Assembly: GCA_015066745.1 (NCBI GenBank)
Contig: SVNW01000012.1
Location: forward strand, 1 to 63,859
Source: Ruminococcus sp.
GTDB lineage: Bacteria; Bacillota; Clostridia; Oscillospirales; Ruminococcaceae
Direction: 5' to 3'
Length of the DNA: 63,859 nt
Position numbers and translations under genes: made by a program. The notes beneath the pieces are model-generated. The model did no database searches. It had not been told where the DNA came from and saw only the letters and a program-made list of their open reading frames with translations. Position 1 is the first letter of the stretch. Each line of letters begins with the position of its first letter. This document shows positions 53,496 through 62,989 of the stretch, piece after piece.

Positions 53496-54260
53496 ATGAA
53501 GCTCAGTTACAGAGAAAAGTGGGGACTTTTGATAGTTCTTGTAGTTGCAATTATCGTTATATTTGTTGCAGCTCCGATAAAGATGATAAAAGACGATATA
53601 GAATCACATGAATCTGCTCAGAAGACAGTTCAGAAAGAATATGATGATGTAAACCGACAGATTGCCGAGATAGATACTCTTAAAACATCTATACAGAAGA
53701 TATATGATGAATCAAAGGGCTATTCGGATATATTTATAGAACATCATGATAACTTTGAAGCAGATCAGTACATAGCAAAGGTTATAAACGTTGATAAGTA
53801 TCAGAGTGTTGCAAGAAAACTTAATACTATGGAAGTAGTAGGACAGTATACTGTAGATGATGCTACTGATGATGAACTCAAATTTTACTGTGATGTTCCT
53901 AATGTTGTAACATATCCTATCCTCGAAGCAGCCGATATAAACGGAAATCTTCTTGAAACAGAAGATAAGGCTTTGTATGACAGAGTTACAAATGCAGTTT
54001 GCATCACAGAACTTGAAAGTCAGGATATAGAGAAGCACGTAGTAACTGTAGAATATCAGTTTACTAAGCCGGCTCTTATGGAATTCCTTGATGAGATGAA
54101 GGATATAGACACAGGTATGAGAATAACTAATGTTACTATTGACGACCCATGGTTCGGTATTCTTGAAAAAGAACCTGAGAAAAACGGTTATTCAAAGGGA
54201 ACTATAACATTTGAATTCTATACAATGCAGAAAATTGCAGCACCTGACTTTTCAAAATAG
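53496..54260 (+). CDS. PilO-like type IV pilus alignment protein
   Basis: A 254-residue bitopic protein with a short cytoplasmic N-terminus, one membrane helix (about residues 9-29), a coiled coil (about 33-70) and an alpha/beta domain. Size, topology and position directly after the PilM-PilN fusion match PilO, which aligns the pilus base with the envelope. Sequence similarity is too low to be certain. Confidence 0.72.
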   Translation: MKLSYREKWGLLIVLVVAIIVIFVAAPIKMIKDDIESHESAQKTVQKEYDDVNRQIAEIDTLKTSIQKIYDESKGYSDIFIEHHDNFEADQYIAKVINVDKYQSVARKLNTMEVVGQYTVDDATDDELKFYCDVPNVVTYPILEAADINGNLLETEDKALYDRVTNAVCITELESQDIEKHVVTVEYQFTKPALMEFLDEMKDIDTGMRITNVTIDDPWFGILEKEPEKNGYSKGTITFEFYTMQKIAAPDFSK

Positions 54261-54290
54261 TAAGGTAAATCTGCTTTACACATGAAATGT

Positions 54291-54320
54291 ACAGGGAGGT
54301 TGTATTCGCAATCTCCCTGT
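54291..54320 (+). promoter_or_regulatory. Intercistronic hairpin between pilO and the large PilX-like gene
   Basis: A 12-bp stem (ACAGGGAGGTTG with CAATCTCCCTGT, one G-T) with a 6-nt loop but no T run. It may tune downstream expression or mark mRNA processing. Confidence 0.5.
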
Positions 54321-54380
54321 GTATATAAGTTAAGGGTAAATAAATACAGGTTTAAACCGGAAAGGGCGGGATAATTAATT

Positions 54381-56885
54381 ATGAATGGGATAATATCAAA
54401 AAAACGTTTCCGGCTGAGAGGTTCTGTTCTCTATACAGTAACTCTTGTTATGATGGTTATGCTTATCCTTATGATGACTGCCATTACTCTTGCAGGTGTT
54501 GCAAACAAGAGAGCATATGGACAGTATCATGACGATCAGACCAATGCAACAGGACGTTCTATAGTAGAGACTATAGTAGCTACTCTCAGTGACGGTCAGC
54601 CAAATGCGGCTTTGGGTGGGTATATATTTGAACAAATTGATGCAAACCCGGGAGCACCAGTTGTCGTAAATGTAAACGGAGGAGACGCATTGCCAAGCGG
54701 ATATGGTACAGTTGAAAAACTTGAGTTTCAGTATGCAGGTGAAGATACTGAGGCAGGGTATTATATTCATGGTACAGGATACAAGATAGTAAAAGTTACT
54801 GCGACAGTAACTATGGGAAATGAAACAACAACATATACGCAGTATGTTACAGGTAGTTCTGCAGGAGCAGGTGGCGCAGGCGGAACAGGTGGATTTGTCG
54901 TAAACAGTGGATTTGCACTCGATGCTTCAACAAGTGGTACATTCCACGGTCCTTCATTCTCAGGTGTCGGCGGTGATGTGGAAGATAGAGTATTTTTCCG
55001 TAATGCGACAAAAATCTCCGGAGGAGCTCTTTATAATTCATCTGTACTGTTTACAGCAGATGGAAGTAAGCTTTCTTTTGCAAGAAATCTCGGCGGAACA
55101 AATGGGCTTTCTGTAAATGGAAGTATTGGCATAAAAAACCCTACTATATTCACATCAGAGTACACTCCCGGTAACAGTGATAAGATAACAGATATTCCAT
55201 ATATTTATTGTGAGGGTACTTTCTATGCAGAGACAAAAGTTACTGTAGGAAGTGATTCAAAGCCAATAAATATATATGCGGGAAGAATTTATATTCCTAA
55301 AAATGATAATGAATTTTATTCTGATATATATTGCTATAATACAGATGAATCTTATAATCCGGATACGTTCGCAGGATTTGGAATGGCTACAGGTGATAGT
55401 TCCGGTATTGTAGGAATTTTTGATGAAGCTTCTTCAACAGAAGTTATAGATAATCTTTTTGATGGAAATTCTTCTTTGAGTGTGATGTATGGCACGGGAG
55501 AAGGTACTAAACTTATTGACTGGGCAGAGGCTATAACAGGAAATGAAGCTATCCATTCCGGAGATATTTATACAATGGGTAGTCTGAAATTTGATAATAT
55601 AGTAAATGTAGCAGGTGATGTCTGTGTAAATCAAACTTTTGATATATCATCACTTGCAGGTGGATCAAAGATAAATGGCAATATAAATGTAAACGGAAGA
55701 CTTATTGTAGCAAATGCTGATCAGTTGAAGAGTGTTATAGGCGATGGTGCTACTGTAAGAGCAAGAAGTATATCTGATGTTGCTGGTAATCTTTTAGGTA
55801 TGGAAAGCTTTGCTGAGGGAAATGTATTTATTGATCCTGCTGTTGATGCATTTACATGGCCTACCGGATTGACAGAAGATGATATCAAGGGTAACAATTA
55901 TGAAGGTGATAAGATAGTTTCTGTTCCCGGAGATGCAAGAGAAAAGTTTTATGATGAAGCAGAAGGAAAGTATCTCCGTTCTGTAAATAAGTCAGGACTT
56001 GAAGTAAACGCAGGAAGTGTGATATATGCATATGAGGGTAATGAGATAGTAAGCAAGTCTTTAAGTGGCGGAGATCCTGTAAAGCTTGGAAAGACAATAG
56101 ATATTACTAAATCATGTACTATGACAGGTAAGTTTGAGGGTTGCACCTTTAATATCACACCACCTAAGGGAACAAAACTCTGGATAAATCTTTATGATGT
56201 AAACTTTGATAATTGTAAGCTTATAGTAGATGATTCCGAAGGCAGAGAAGTGTATCTGTACATTCCACAGGGTGAAAACTATACAGATGCAGGTACAAGT
56301 ACATCAGAATCCGAGTATTTTGCAACTCTTGGCAGAAGTGTTGATGATCTTAACAACAGTTTTTACGGAAATAATGTATGGATCGTAACAAAGAACTATT
56401 ATGATACATACTTTGGAGGAACAGATACACTTAAAGAAAATCTCGACCTTGTTACATATTATAAGTCAGATAATGATAAAGATAAGGTTAATGGCTTAGG
56501 ACAGAATATGGTTCCTGATGTTTATATCTGTGCTGCCGATAATATAAAAGATGCTTCCGGAAATCCTGCATTGTTTGATATGACATTTGAGAATCAGTGC
56601 TCTTTGACTGCTCATATAGCAGCAGCAAATGCTGATTTCACCTGGAAAAACACAGCTCTTCAGGCAGGTGGCAATCTTAGTTATACAGTAAATGGTTATA
56701 CTGAGAAGGATGAACTTTCAGGGGAAAATATTTCACTTATAGGTTCAATACTTGTTGGCGATGTTAAACAAATTCAGAATGACTTCCAGTTTTTTTATGT
56801 TGACTATCAGGCAGAGGATGAAGAAAAAGAAGATGAAGGCAAAAAATACGCATGGGATCTCATAGACGGATTTGTTACTTATTAA
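54381..56885 (+). CDS. Large PilX-like pilus-associated surface protein
   Basis: An 834-residue protein with a basic N-terminus, one hydrophobic helix (about 15-42, SVLYTVTLVMMVMLILMM) like PilX-type minor pilins, and a long extracellular part. After a Gly/Ala-rich hinge (about 157-170) the rest is beta-rich with many short Asn/Gly/Ser segments (for example INGNINVNGRLIVANAD), resembling a polymer-forming or beta-helix domain. There is no LPxTG signal. By context it may be a pilus tip or adhesin subunit. No canonical G|xxxxE cleavage site is seen, so processing is uncertain. Confidence 0.7.
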   Translation: MNGIISKKRFRLRGSVLYTVTLVMMVMLILMMTAITLAGVANKRAYGQYHDDQTNATGRSIVETIVATLSDGQPNAALGGYIFEQIDANPGAPVVVNVNGGDALPSGYGTVEKLEFQYAGEDTEAGYYIHGTGYKIVKVTATVTMGNETTTYTQYVTGSSAGAGGAGGTGGFVVNSGFALDASTSGTFHGPSFSGVGGDVEDRVFFRNATKISGGALYNSSVLFTADGSKLSFARNLGGTNGLSVNGSIGIKNPTIFTSEYTPGNSDKITDIPYIYCEGTFYAETKVTVGSDSKPINIYAGRIYIPKNDNEFYSDIYCYNTDESYNPDTFAGFGMATGDSSGIVGIFDEASSTEVIDNLFDGNSSLSVMYGTGEGTKLIDWAEAITGNEAIHSGDIYTMGSLKFDNIVNVAGDVCVNQTFDISSLAGGSKINGNINVNGRLIVANADQLKSVIGDGATVRARSISDVAGNLLGMESFAEGNVFIDPAVDAFTWPTGLTEDDIKGNNYEGDKIVSVPGDAREKFYDEAEGKYLRSVNKSGLEVNAGSVIYAYEGNEIVSKSLSGGDPVKLGKTIDITKSCTMTGKFEGCTFNITPPKGTKLWINLYDVNFDNCKLIVDDSEGREVYLYIPQGENYTDAGTSTSESEYFATLGRSVDDLNNSFYGNNVWIVTKNYYDTYFGGTDTLKENLDLVTYYKSDNDKDKVNGLGQNMVPDVYICAADNIKDASGNPALFDMTFENQCSLTAHIAAANADFTWKNTALQAGGNLSYTVNGYTEKDELSGENISLIGSILVGDVKQIQNDFQFFYVDYQAEDEEKEDEGKKYAWDLIDGFVTY

Positions 56886-56901
56886 TTCAGGAGAGGAGTA
56901 T

Positions 56902-57300
56902 ATGTTTATGAAAAAATTAAAACTGAATAAAAAGAAATTAAAAGGCATGACTCTTCTTGAAGTTGTTGTTGCAATAGCGGTTTTCGCTGTTGCAGCTACA
57001 CTGCTTGTAGAAGCTGGTTTATCTGTTATCTACAATGTACGCAGTTCTAAAAACCTTGTCAAGAAAGTAAATTATCAGTCGAAAATCGTAGCCGCAAGAC
57101 CTGATCCGGGTGTTGATTCGGATATAACAGAAGTAGGCGATATGGTGCTTTCACTTGACGCTGTCGGATTCAGTGGTGCTCCTGTTCTTAGTGTAAAAGG
57201 ATATGAAGCTGAGAGAGAAATGGGTACTGACGCTGAAGGAAATCCGGTAGAGCTTTATGAAGATGTAGCCGGAAATCTTAAATATTTTGTAAATAATTAA
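56902..57300 (+). CDS. Minor type IV prepilin (PilV/GspI-like)
   Basis: A 132-residue prepilin with basic leader, cleavage site G15|M16 and glutamate at position +5 (LKG|MTLLEVVVAIAVFAVAA), then a short globular domain. ATG 56902 follows AGGAGAGGAG; an in-frame ATG at 56872 lies inside the previous gene and lacks a site. PilD at 58204-59034 should process it. Confidence 0.87.
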   Translation: MFMKKLKLNKKKLKGMTLLEVVVAIAVFAVAATLLVEAGLSVIYNVRSSKNLVKKVNYQSKIVAARPDPGVDSDITEVGDMVLSLDAVGFSGAPVLSVKGYEAEREMGTDAEGNPVELYEDVAGNLKYFVNN

Positions 57301-57316
57301 GGGAGGAGGGTGTAAG

Positions 57317-58159
57317 TTGAAAACACAGAGAAAACGACTGAAAGGTTTTACGCTTGTTGAAATGATCGTTGTTGTTGCATTGTTTCTGATGATGATGGCT
57401 TGCGTTTTCAGTGTATTGAAGCCTATGAACAGAGTGTATGATGATACTGCAAAGTATGCTGATGCACAGGCTGTTGCAGATAGTGTGGCACGATATATCG
57501 AAGATGAGATTCGTTATTCAAACAGACTCCACCTTTATGATAAAGTAGGAGCAGACGAAACCAGCGAAACAGTTTTTATCAACAACTGTGTCAATACTTT
57601 CAGAGATGCATATGTTTTCGGACAGCCCGGAAAAACACGTCTTAGCGGTTCGTCAGCAGAAGATGTTGTATATGTTCTGAAGATAAATAACCCTTCAGGA
57701 ACAACAGACCTTGAATCAAGAGGTCAGATATCCAGATGGACATATAAAAACGGTACAGAACAGCCGGCTGAACATAAAGAATGGGCAGTTCCTGAGGCTA
57801 TGTATGATTATGCTGCCAAAAATGTATATTACTCATTTATGTTTACAATGGGTAAGTGGGAAGACGCTGCAGGCGTATTTGATGTCTCACCTACAAACTT
57901 TTCTATGGAGATGTCTGTATATAGAAACAGAAGAAATGCTACCGAGCTGGAGGACTCATTCCTTGATCAGACTGTAGCTTTTGCCCTTGTAAATCTTGCG
58001 GCAAACGACGCTATAAAGAAAGAAACAATAAAGTATATCGATGATGTACACGGTGACGCTGAACGTGAAGAATCAAGATATAAGTACAATCTTGTTGATT
58101 CGGGTTCTGATGTTTATTTTGTATATACAAAAGTACCTAAAATCGAAGATATCACTTAA
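57317..58159 (+). CDS. Minor type IV prepilin (PilW/GspJ-like)
   Basis: A 280-residue prepilin starting at TTG, with GGAGGAGGG 6 nt upstream. Leader MKTQRKRLKG|FTLVEMIVVVALFLMM gives a canonical cleavage site and Glu +5. The long globular domain resembles PilW/GspJ-type minor pilins, which initiate pilus assembly. It forms an operon with the preceding prepilin. Confidence 0.87.
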   Translation: MKTQRKRLKGFTLVEMIVVVALFLMMMACVFSVLKPMNRVYDDTAKYADAQAVADSVARYIEDEIRYSNRLHLYDKVGADETSETVFINNCVNTFRDAYVFGQPGKTRLSGSSAEDVVYVLKINNPSGTTDLESRGQISRWTYKNGTEQPAEHKEWAVPEAMYDYAAKNVYYSFMFTMGKWEDAAGVFDVSPTNFSMEMSVYRNRRNATELEDSFLDQTVAFALVNLAANDAIKKETIKYIDDVHGDAEREESRYKYNLVDSGSDVYFVYTKVPKIEDIT

Positions 58160-58162
58160 AAA

Positions 58163-58196
58163 AATAATCACTCACAGTTTTTAACTGTGAGTGATT
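58163..58196 (-). terminator. Terminator of pilD, convergent with the prepilin operon
   Basis: A 14-bp perfect stem (58166-58179 with 58183-58196) and 3-nt loop. On the minus strand it is followed by a long T run; on the plus strand the tail is poor, so it mainly ends the pilD transcript. Confidence 0.85.
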
Positions 58197-58203
58197 GAAA
58201 ATG

Positions 58204-59034
58204 TTACTGTATCGGAAACTCAAAAAGTGAAAGATACCATTCTATTATCGGATTTCCCCAGAGAGTGCCTATCACTATTCCAAATGCAAGATACGGACCA
58301 AAAGCAATTTTTGATTCTTTTCCTCTTGCTTTCTGGATAAGACCTATTATCGCAGCAGTAAATATTCCGGCAAAAGCAGATATTATTATGCATTTTGCTC
58401 CTATAAACAATCCGGCACAAAGCATCAGCAGAGTATCGCCAAGTTCTATTCCTCTGTATTTTTCACCCGTTTTCTTTTTGATATATATAGATGATATCTC
58501 ACCTATAATAAAAAACGGAATGCTTATACAGAGTCCTCCGATGATTCTGTCTTTTAAAGTAAGAGCATCAGAGAAGATAAAGGAAAGAGCTGCAAGTATT
58601 ACTACAAGGATGAGTTGCATCGGATCTATCTCGAAGGTATCATAGTCTATGAAGGCTATCACGATAAGAACCGAGAAAAATATTGCTGTGAGAGCACTAT
58701 GTACGGGGTAATCAAGTACATTTGAAAAAGTAAGAACAAGCATATAGGCAAGCCAGTTTATACTTTCCACAAGCGGGTAACGTCCGGAAATCTTTTCTCC
58801 GCAGTGTCGGCATTTTCCTTTAAGAAGAAGCCAGCTGAAGACGGGAACGAGATCGCGTATCTTTATTTTCTCCCCGCAAGTCGTACAGTGTGAGTTTCTC
58901 TTGATAAGAGATTCACCTCGTGGCAGACGGTATATACAGACGTTTAAAAAACTGCCTATACACAGACCGAAAAAAGAAATGATGAAGTAGGCTATCAGAT
59001 AGGCTCTGATATCTAGGAATTCAAAATAAATCAT
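58204..59034 (-). CDS. pilD: Prepilin peptidase/N-methyltransferase PilD
   Basis: Full-length bifunctional prepilin peptidase. The N-terminal part has GSFLNVCIYRLPRGESL and the zinc site with two CxxC pairs (CTTCGEK and CRHCGEK). Catalytic aspartates lie in FIDYDTFEIDP (about residue 131) and GIELGDTLLML (about 197, a variant of GxGD). About eight membrane helices. AGGAGG precedes the ATG. It is expressed from the opposite strand inside the T4P cluster and should serve the prepilins on both sides. Confidence 0.94.
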   Translation of the reverse strand: MIYFEFLDIRAYLIAYFIISFFGLCIGSFLNVCIYRLPRGESLIKRNSHCTTCGEKIKIRDLVPVFSWLLLKGKCRHCGEKISGRYPLVESINWLAYMLVLTFSNVLDYPVHSALTAIFFSVLIVIAFIDYDTFEIDPMQLILVVILAALSFIFSDALTLKDRIIGGLCISIPFFIIGEISSIYIKKKTGEKYRGIELGDTLLMLCAGLFIGAKCIIISAFAGIFTAAIIGLIQKARGKESKIAFGPYLAFGIVIGTLWGNPIIEWYLSLFEFPIQ

Positions 59035-59067
59035 AAAAGTTCCTCCTGTTTGATTTCTTATATCATC

Positions 59068-59096
59068 ATTCTAACATAAAAGTTACTAATATTCAA
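59068..59096 (-). promoter_or_regulatory. Promoter of pilD
   Basis: TTGAAT and TAGAAT are 17 bp apart on the minus strand, with an extended TGT before the -10 box. Confidence 0.65.
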
Positions 59097-59125
59097 GAAT
59101 AAATTAAATGATTTGGAGGCTGGTT

Positions 59126-60796
59126 ATGAGAAACATACCAATAGGTCAATACTTAGTAGAACAGAACATGATTACAACAGAACAGCTTGAAAGAGTTCTC
59201 TTTGCCCAGAGAGAAGCTCAGGGCCAGAAGCGTTTTGGTGAAGTTATCGTAGAAATGGGTTATATGACAGAGATCAAGTTTGCACAGGCACTTGCAGGTA
59301 AGCTCAAAGTTCCTTACGTAGATCTCCAGACATTCAAGATCGATGACGAAGCAGTAAGCAGAATCCCTGAATCACTTGCTAAAAAGCACACAGTCATAGC
59401 TATCGACATAGTCGGAAAGAGACTTACAGTTGCAACAGACGACCCGATAAACTTTAACATCTTAGAAGACGTAAAAGTTATCACAGGTATGGACACTATC
59501 CCTGTACTTGCTACACGTTCAGCTATCAATAAAGCTATCGGTGACAAGTACACTATGGCAAACATCGACAGCGTAAACGAAAGTCTCAACCAGTTCGGAA
59601 TGGATGAAGCTGATGACGAAGCATCAAAGGAAAGAGTAGAGAGTGCTCCTATAGTTAAGCTTGCAACTACTATAGTAGAAAACTCCTTCAGAGCTGAAGC
59701 GACCGATATTCATATCGAGCCTTTCAAGACTCATACAAAGATCCGTATCCGTGTAAACGGTGACCTTATGGAACTCATGAGCATATCTCCGGCAGTTCAC
59801 ACAGCACTTACAACACGTATCAAACTCATAAGCGGTATGAACATCGCTGAAAAGCGTGTACCGCAGGATGGTCGTTTTTCACAGGTCGTAGACGGCTGTG
59901 AACTTGACGTCCGTGTATCCGCACTTCCTATGGTATGCGGTGAAAAGATAGTTATCCGTATCCTTTCAACAGGTCAGATCTCACTCAGAAAGATCACTGA
60001 CCTTGGTATGAATGATTACAACTACAAGATGTTTGAGAGCATGATCAAGTGTCCTCACGGCGTTATCCTCGTTACAGGACCTACAGGTAGCGGTAAATCT
60101 ACTACACTTTACGCTGCTCTCGGCGAACTTGCAAAACCGGACGTAAACGTAGTTACAGTTGAAGACCCGGTAGAAAAAAATATCGAAGGTGTAAACCAGT
60201 GTCAGGTAAACGTAAAAGCAGGTATGACATTCTCAGCTGCTCTTCGTTCTATTCTCCGTCAGGACCCTGATATCGTTATGATTGGTGAAATGCGTGACTC
60301 GGAAACAGCCGATATCGCTATCCGAGCAGCTATCACAGGTCACTTGGTTCTTTCCACACTTCATACAAATGACGCTGCATCAACTATCGTTCGTCTTGTA
60401 GATATGGGTGTTGCTCCGTACATGGTTGCTACATCACTTATCGGTGTTGTCGCACAGCGACTTGTAAAGGTACTCTGTCCGAGATGCCGCAGACCAAGAA
60501 TGTCAAACGATGAGGACAACCAGCTTATGCATATCCCTGCATCTGTTCAGATCTACGATGCTGTAGGATGCCCTGAGTGTAACAACACAGGATACAAGGG
60601 AAGAACTGCTATTCATGAAATCATTCACTGTTCATCAGGTATATCCACACTTATTGCTGAGGGAGCAGGTAAGGAACAGCTTGAAAATGCTGCAAAGAAA
60701 AACGGTACAAAACTCCTCAGAGATAACGTATCTGAACTTGTTCAGGCAGGCAGAACAACTATAGACGAGCTTGTCAGAGTAACATACTCAGTATAG
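59126..60796 (+). CDS. pilB: Type IV pilus extension ATPase PilB
   Basis: A 556-residue GspE/PilB ATPase that drives pilus assembly. The N-terminal GspE-N domain (about 1-150) is followed by the ATPase with Walker A GPTGSGKSTTLYA (about 319-331), Asp box VTVEDPVEKNIEG, Walker B DIVMIGEMRDSETADIA, His box HLVLSTLHTNDA and the zinc-binding tetracysteine (CPRCRRPR, CPECNNTG). ATG 59126 has GGAGG 6 nt upstream; the in-frame ATG at 59108 is too close to it. Codon use is richer in C-ending codons than in neighbouring operons, as is pilT. Confidence 0.96.
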   Translation: MRNIPIGQYLVEQNMITTEQLERVLFAQREAQGQKRFGEVIVEMGYMTEIKFAQALAGKLKVPYVDLQTFKIDDEAVSRIPESLAKKHTVIAIDIVGKRLTVATDDPINFNILEDVKVITGMDTIPVLATRSAINKAIGDKYTMANIDSVNESLNQFGMDEADDEASKERVESAPIVKLATTIVENSFRAEATDIHIEPFKTHTKIRIRVNGDLMELMSISPAVHTALTTRIKLISGMNIAEKRVPQDGRFSQVVDGCELDVRVSALPMVCGEKIVIRILSTGQISLRKITDLGMNDYNYKMFESMIKCPHGVILVTGPTGSGKSTTLYAALGELAKPDVNVVTVEDPVEKNIEGVNQCQVNVKAGMTFSAALRSILRQDPDIVMIGEMRDSETADIAIRAAITGHLVLSTLHTNDAASTIVRLVDMGVAPYMVATSLIGVVAQRLVKVLCPRCRRPRMSNDEDNQLMHIPASVQIYDAVGCPECNNTGYKGRTAIHEIIHCSSGISTLIAEGAGKEQLENAAKKNGTKLLRDNVSELVQAGRTTIDELVRVTYSV

Positions 60797-60835
60797 TATA
60801 AAAAACAAGATAATAAAAAAACGGAGGTTTATTTG

Positions 60836-61909
60836 ATGACAGCTATAGATATTGATAAGATCCTGGATGAAGCCAGAGTTCTGGGTTGTTCAGACTTGCA
60901 TTTTACATTTGGTATAGCACCTGTTGTACGTCTTAACGGTGCTTTGAGAAAGCTTAGTTCATATGATCTTATGGACGAAGAAACAATAGTTGACGTTGCA
61001 GAACAAATCATTCCTGATGAAATGAAAGAACGTCTGCACGCTCATCTTGACTGTGACTTCTCATTTACAACAAAAAGAGGTTACAGACACAGAGTAAATG
61101 TATTCAGACAGAGAGAGCATACAGCTATCGCTATACGTCTTCTCAGAAACGATATACCTACACTCGAAGATCTTCTTCTTCCGCCGATACTTGCAGACTT
61201 TGCGATGCGTCCAAGAGGTCTTGTTCTTGTAACAGGTCCTACAGGTAGTGGTAAGTCAACATCACTTGCAGCTATGCTCGACTATGCAAACTTAAACAAG
61301 AGTGCTCATATCATCACTATAGAAGACCCTATAGAATACGTTCATGAACACAAACGTTGTATGGTAAACCAGCGTGAAGTCGGACCTGATGTTCCTGACT
61401 TTGCTTCTGCACTTCGTTCTGCACTCCGTGAGGACCCTGATATTATCCTCGTTGGAGAAATGCGTGACCTTGAAACAGTTACAGCTGCCGTAACAGCCGC
61501 TGAAACAGGTCACCTTGTACTTTCCACACTTCATACAACAAGTGCGGCAGATACTATCAACCGTATCATCGACGTATATCCTGAACACCAGCAGGTACAG
61601 ATCAGAACACAGCTTGCAAACGTTCTTGTAGGTATTATGGCTCAAACTCTTATTCCTAAGGCTGACGGAAAAGGCCGTATAGCTGCTATGGAAATTCTCA
61701 ACGTTACAGATGCCTGCTCTGCTATGATAAGAGATAACAAGGTTCATCTTATCCAGTCTGCTATCCAGACAGGTAAGCAGTTCGGTATGATGTGTCTTGA
61801 CCAGGAACTTGCACGTATGACAAGACAGGGTATCATTCATGAATCAGACGCCCTTGATCGTTGTCAGGATAAGCTTGAGTTTTATCGTTTCCTCAATTCG
61901 GGTGATTAA
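60836..61909 (+). CDS. pilT: Type IV pilus retraction ATPase PilT
   Basis: A 357-residue retraction motor with Walker A GPTGSGKSTSLAA (about 134-146), Asp box ITIEDPIEYVH, Walker B DIILVGEMRDLETV, His box GHLVLSTLHTTSAADT, and the PilT-typical absence of a zinc site. Its presence predicts retractile pili (twitching motility or DNA uptake). ATG 60836 has GGAGG 8 nt upstream; TTG 60833 is an alternative start. Confidence 0.95.
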   Translation: MTAIDIDKILDEARVLGCSDLHFTFGIAPVVRLNGALRKLSSYDLMDEETIVDVAEQIIPDEMKERLHAHLDCDFSFTTKRGYRHRVNVFRQREHTAIAIRLLRNDIPTLEDLLLPPILADFAMRPRGLVLVTGPTGSGKSTSLAAMLDYANLNKSAHIITIEDPIEYVHEHKRCMVNQREVGPDVPDFASALRSALREDPDIILVGEMRDLETVTAAVTAAETGHLVLSTLHTTSAADTINRIIDVYPEHQQVQIRTQLANVLVGIMAQTLIPKADGKGRIAAMEILNVTDACSAMIRDNKVHLIQSAIQTGKQFGMMCLDQELARMTRQGIIHESDALDRCQDKLEFYRFLNSGD

Positions 61910-61926
61910 TAATATTAAAAACACTA

Positions 61927-61955
61927 AAAACAGCGGATTTTCCGCTGTTTTTTTG
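61927..61955 (+). terminator. Terminator after pilT
   Basis: AAAACAGCGGA and TCCGCTGTTTT form an 11-bp stem with a 3-nt loop and a T run. Confidence 0.92.
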
Positions 61956-62037
61956 TGTTTTTTGAATATTGATATTTTGGGGTTGGCTTTTATAAGATAA
62001 AAAAGGACAATAAAATACTGATATGACGGTGATTTTT

Positions 62038-62071
62038 AACAAACTTTATTATCGGTTGTTAAAAGTTTGTT
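62038..62071. promoter_or_regulatory. Operator-like inverted repeat over the pilin-1 promoter
   Basis: AACAAACTTT (62038-62047) and AAAGTTTGTT (62062-62071) are perfect 10-bp arms 14 bp apart. The right arm overlaps the -35 box at 62070-62075. A repressor or activator site is inferred. Confidence 0.5.
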
Positions 62072-62098
62072 GACATATATGGTAAGCGGTGCTATAAT
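62070..62098 (+). promoter_or_regulatory. Promoter of pilin-1
   Basis: TTGACA and TATAAT separated by 17 bp, perfect consensus. The GGTGCTATAAT core matches GGTGCTATAAT in the next pilin promoter (62910-62938). Confidence 0.85.
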
Positions 62099-62178
62099 TT
62101 AAAGTGGAAGAGATAATTTATCGCATGAGATAGGGGAAATCTTGTGTGGTGACAACAATTAGAAGGGACTTGATTATA

Positions 62179-62709
62179 ATGAAAAAGATGAAGGGATTTA
62201 CATTAATCGAACTTATTGTGGTCATAGCGATAATAGGAGTGCTTTGTGCTTTGCTTATACCGTCTATGATGGGATGGATGACAAAGTCAAGAATATCAAC
62301 GGCAAATACAAATGCAAAAGAAATTTTTAATGATCTGTGTGCAATAAGTGTTGCTTTTGACAATGCAGGTGCAACAGCAGACGGAACTTTTGAAATGTAT
62401 TGTAAGTCAGCAGTGCAGTATCCGTCAATTACAGCAGGCGATGGTATGTCTGTAGATGAATGTAAAACACAACTCATAAAGATAGACCAGGATGTAATGG
62501 ATACATCAAACAGTACATGGGCTGCTGTATTCGAAGATAACAAGGTAGTTGCAGTTGTATATGCTGATAAGTCATGTCGTTATGTCGGAGGATTTCCTGT
62601 TATGTGTCCTGAGGAAAAAGACAGCAAGAAGACAGGTACAAAGAATGTAACAGATTATCTTGAGTGTGCTTTGCATAACTCAGAGCAAAAATGGGAAGAC
62701 GTTGAGTGA
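62179..62709 (+). CDS. Type IV pilin (first of two tandem pilins)
   Basis: A 176-residue prepilin with leader MKKMKG, cleavage before FTLIELIVVIAIIGVLCALL and Glu +5. The first 50 residues are nearly the same as those of the next pilin, but the globular domain differs and has many cysteines. ATG 62179 gives the canonical short leader; AAGGGA lies 10 nt upstream, a weak site. An in-frame GTG at 62146 would add an atypical leader. It has its own promoter and terminator. Confidence 0.9.
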   Translation: MKKMKGFTLIELIVVIAIIGVLCALLIPSMMGWMTKSRISTANTNAKEIFNDLCAISVAFDNAGATADGTFEMYCKSAVQYPSITAGDGMSVDECKTQLIKIDQDVMDTSNSTWAAVFEDNKVVAVVYADKSCRYVGGFPVMCPEEKDSKKTGTKNVTDYLECALHNSEQKWEDVE

Positions 62710-62727
62710 TAAAAACAAGTGATATAT

Positions 62728-62764
62728 GCCGTTCGGTTTTTATGAGCCGGACGGTTTCTTTTTG
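62728..62764 (+). terminator. Terminator after pilin-1
   Basis: CCGTTCGG (62729-62736) pairs with CCGGACGG (62747-62754), one G-T pair, followed by a T-rich tail. Confidence 0.8.
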
Positions 62765-62909
62765 CCTTTATATGTCTTTATAAGTTTTGAAAACCATATA
62801 TAAAAACACACTAATTATGCATTTTATAATAAACGAAAGGAACTTAATCGTTTAAGTTTTAGTTATTTTTATCAATCATACAATCTTCCCTTTGCACTAT
62901 CCAAATCCG

Positions 62910-62938
62910 TTGACAAACAAAAACAGGGGTGCTATAAT
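62910..62938 (+). promoter_or_regulatory. Promoter of the second pilin
   Basis: TTGACA and TATAAT are separated by 17 bp, perfect consensus, consistent with very high expression. Confidence 0.87.
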
Positions 62939-62959
62939 ATGAACATAGAGTACAGGAGA

Positions 62960-62989
62960 CGAACTCCTTGAGACGTCCAGGGCAGTTCG
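62960..62989 (+). promoter_or_regulatory. Structured 5' leader of the second pilin
   Basis: CGAACT (62960-62965) pairs with AGTTCG (62984-62989), with CCT/AGG extending the stem inside. It could stabilise the abundant pilin mRNA or act as an unrecognised regulatory RNA. It does not match a c-di-GMP riboswitch consensus. Confidence 0.4.
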
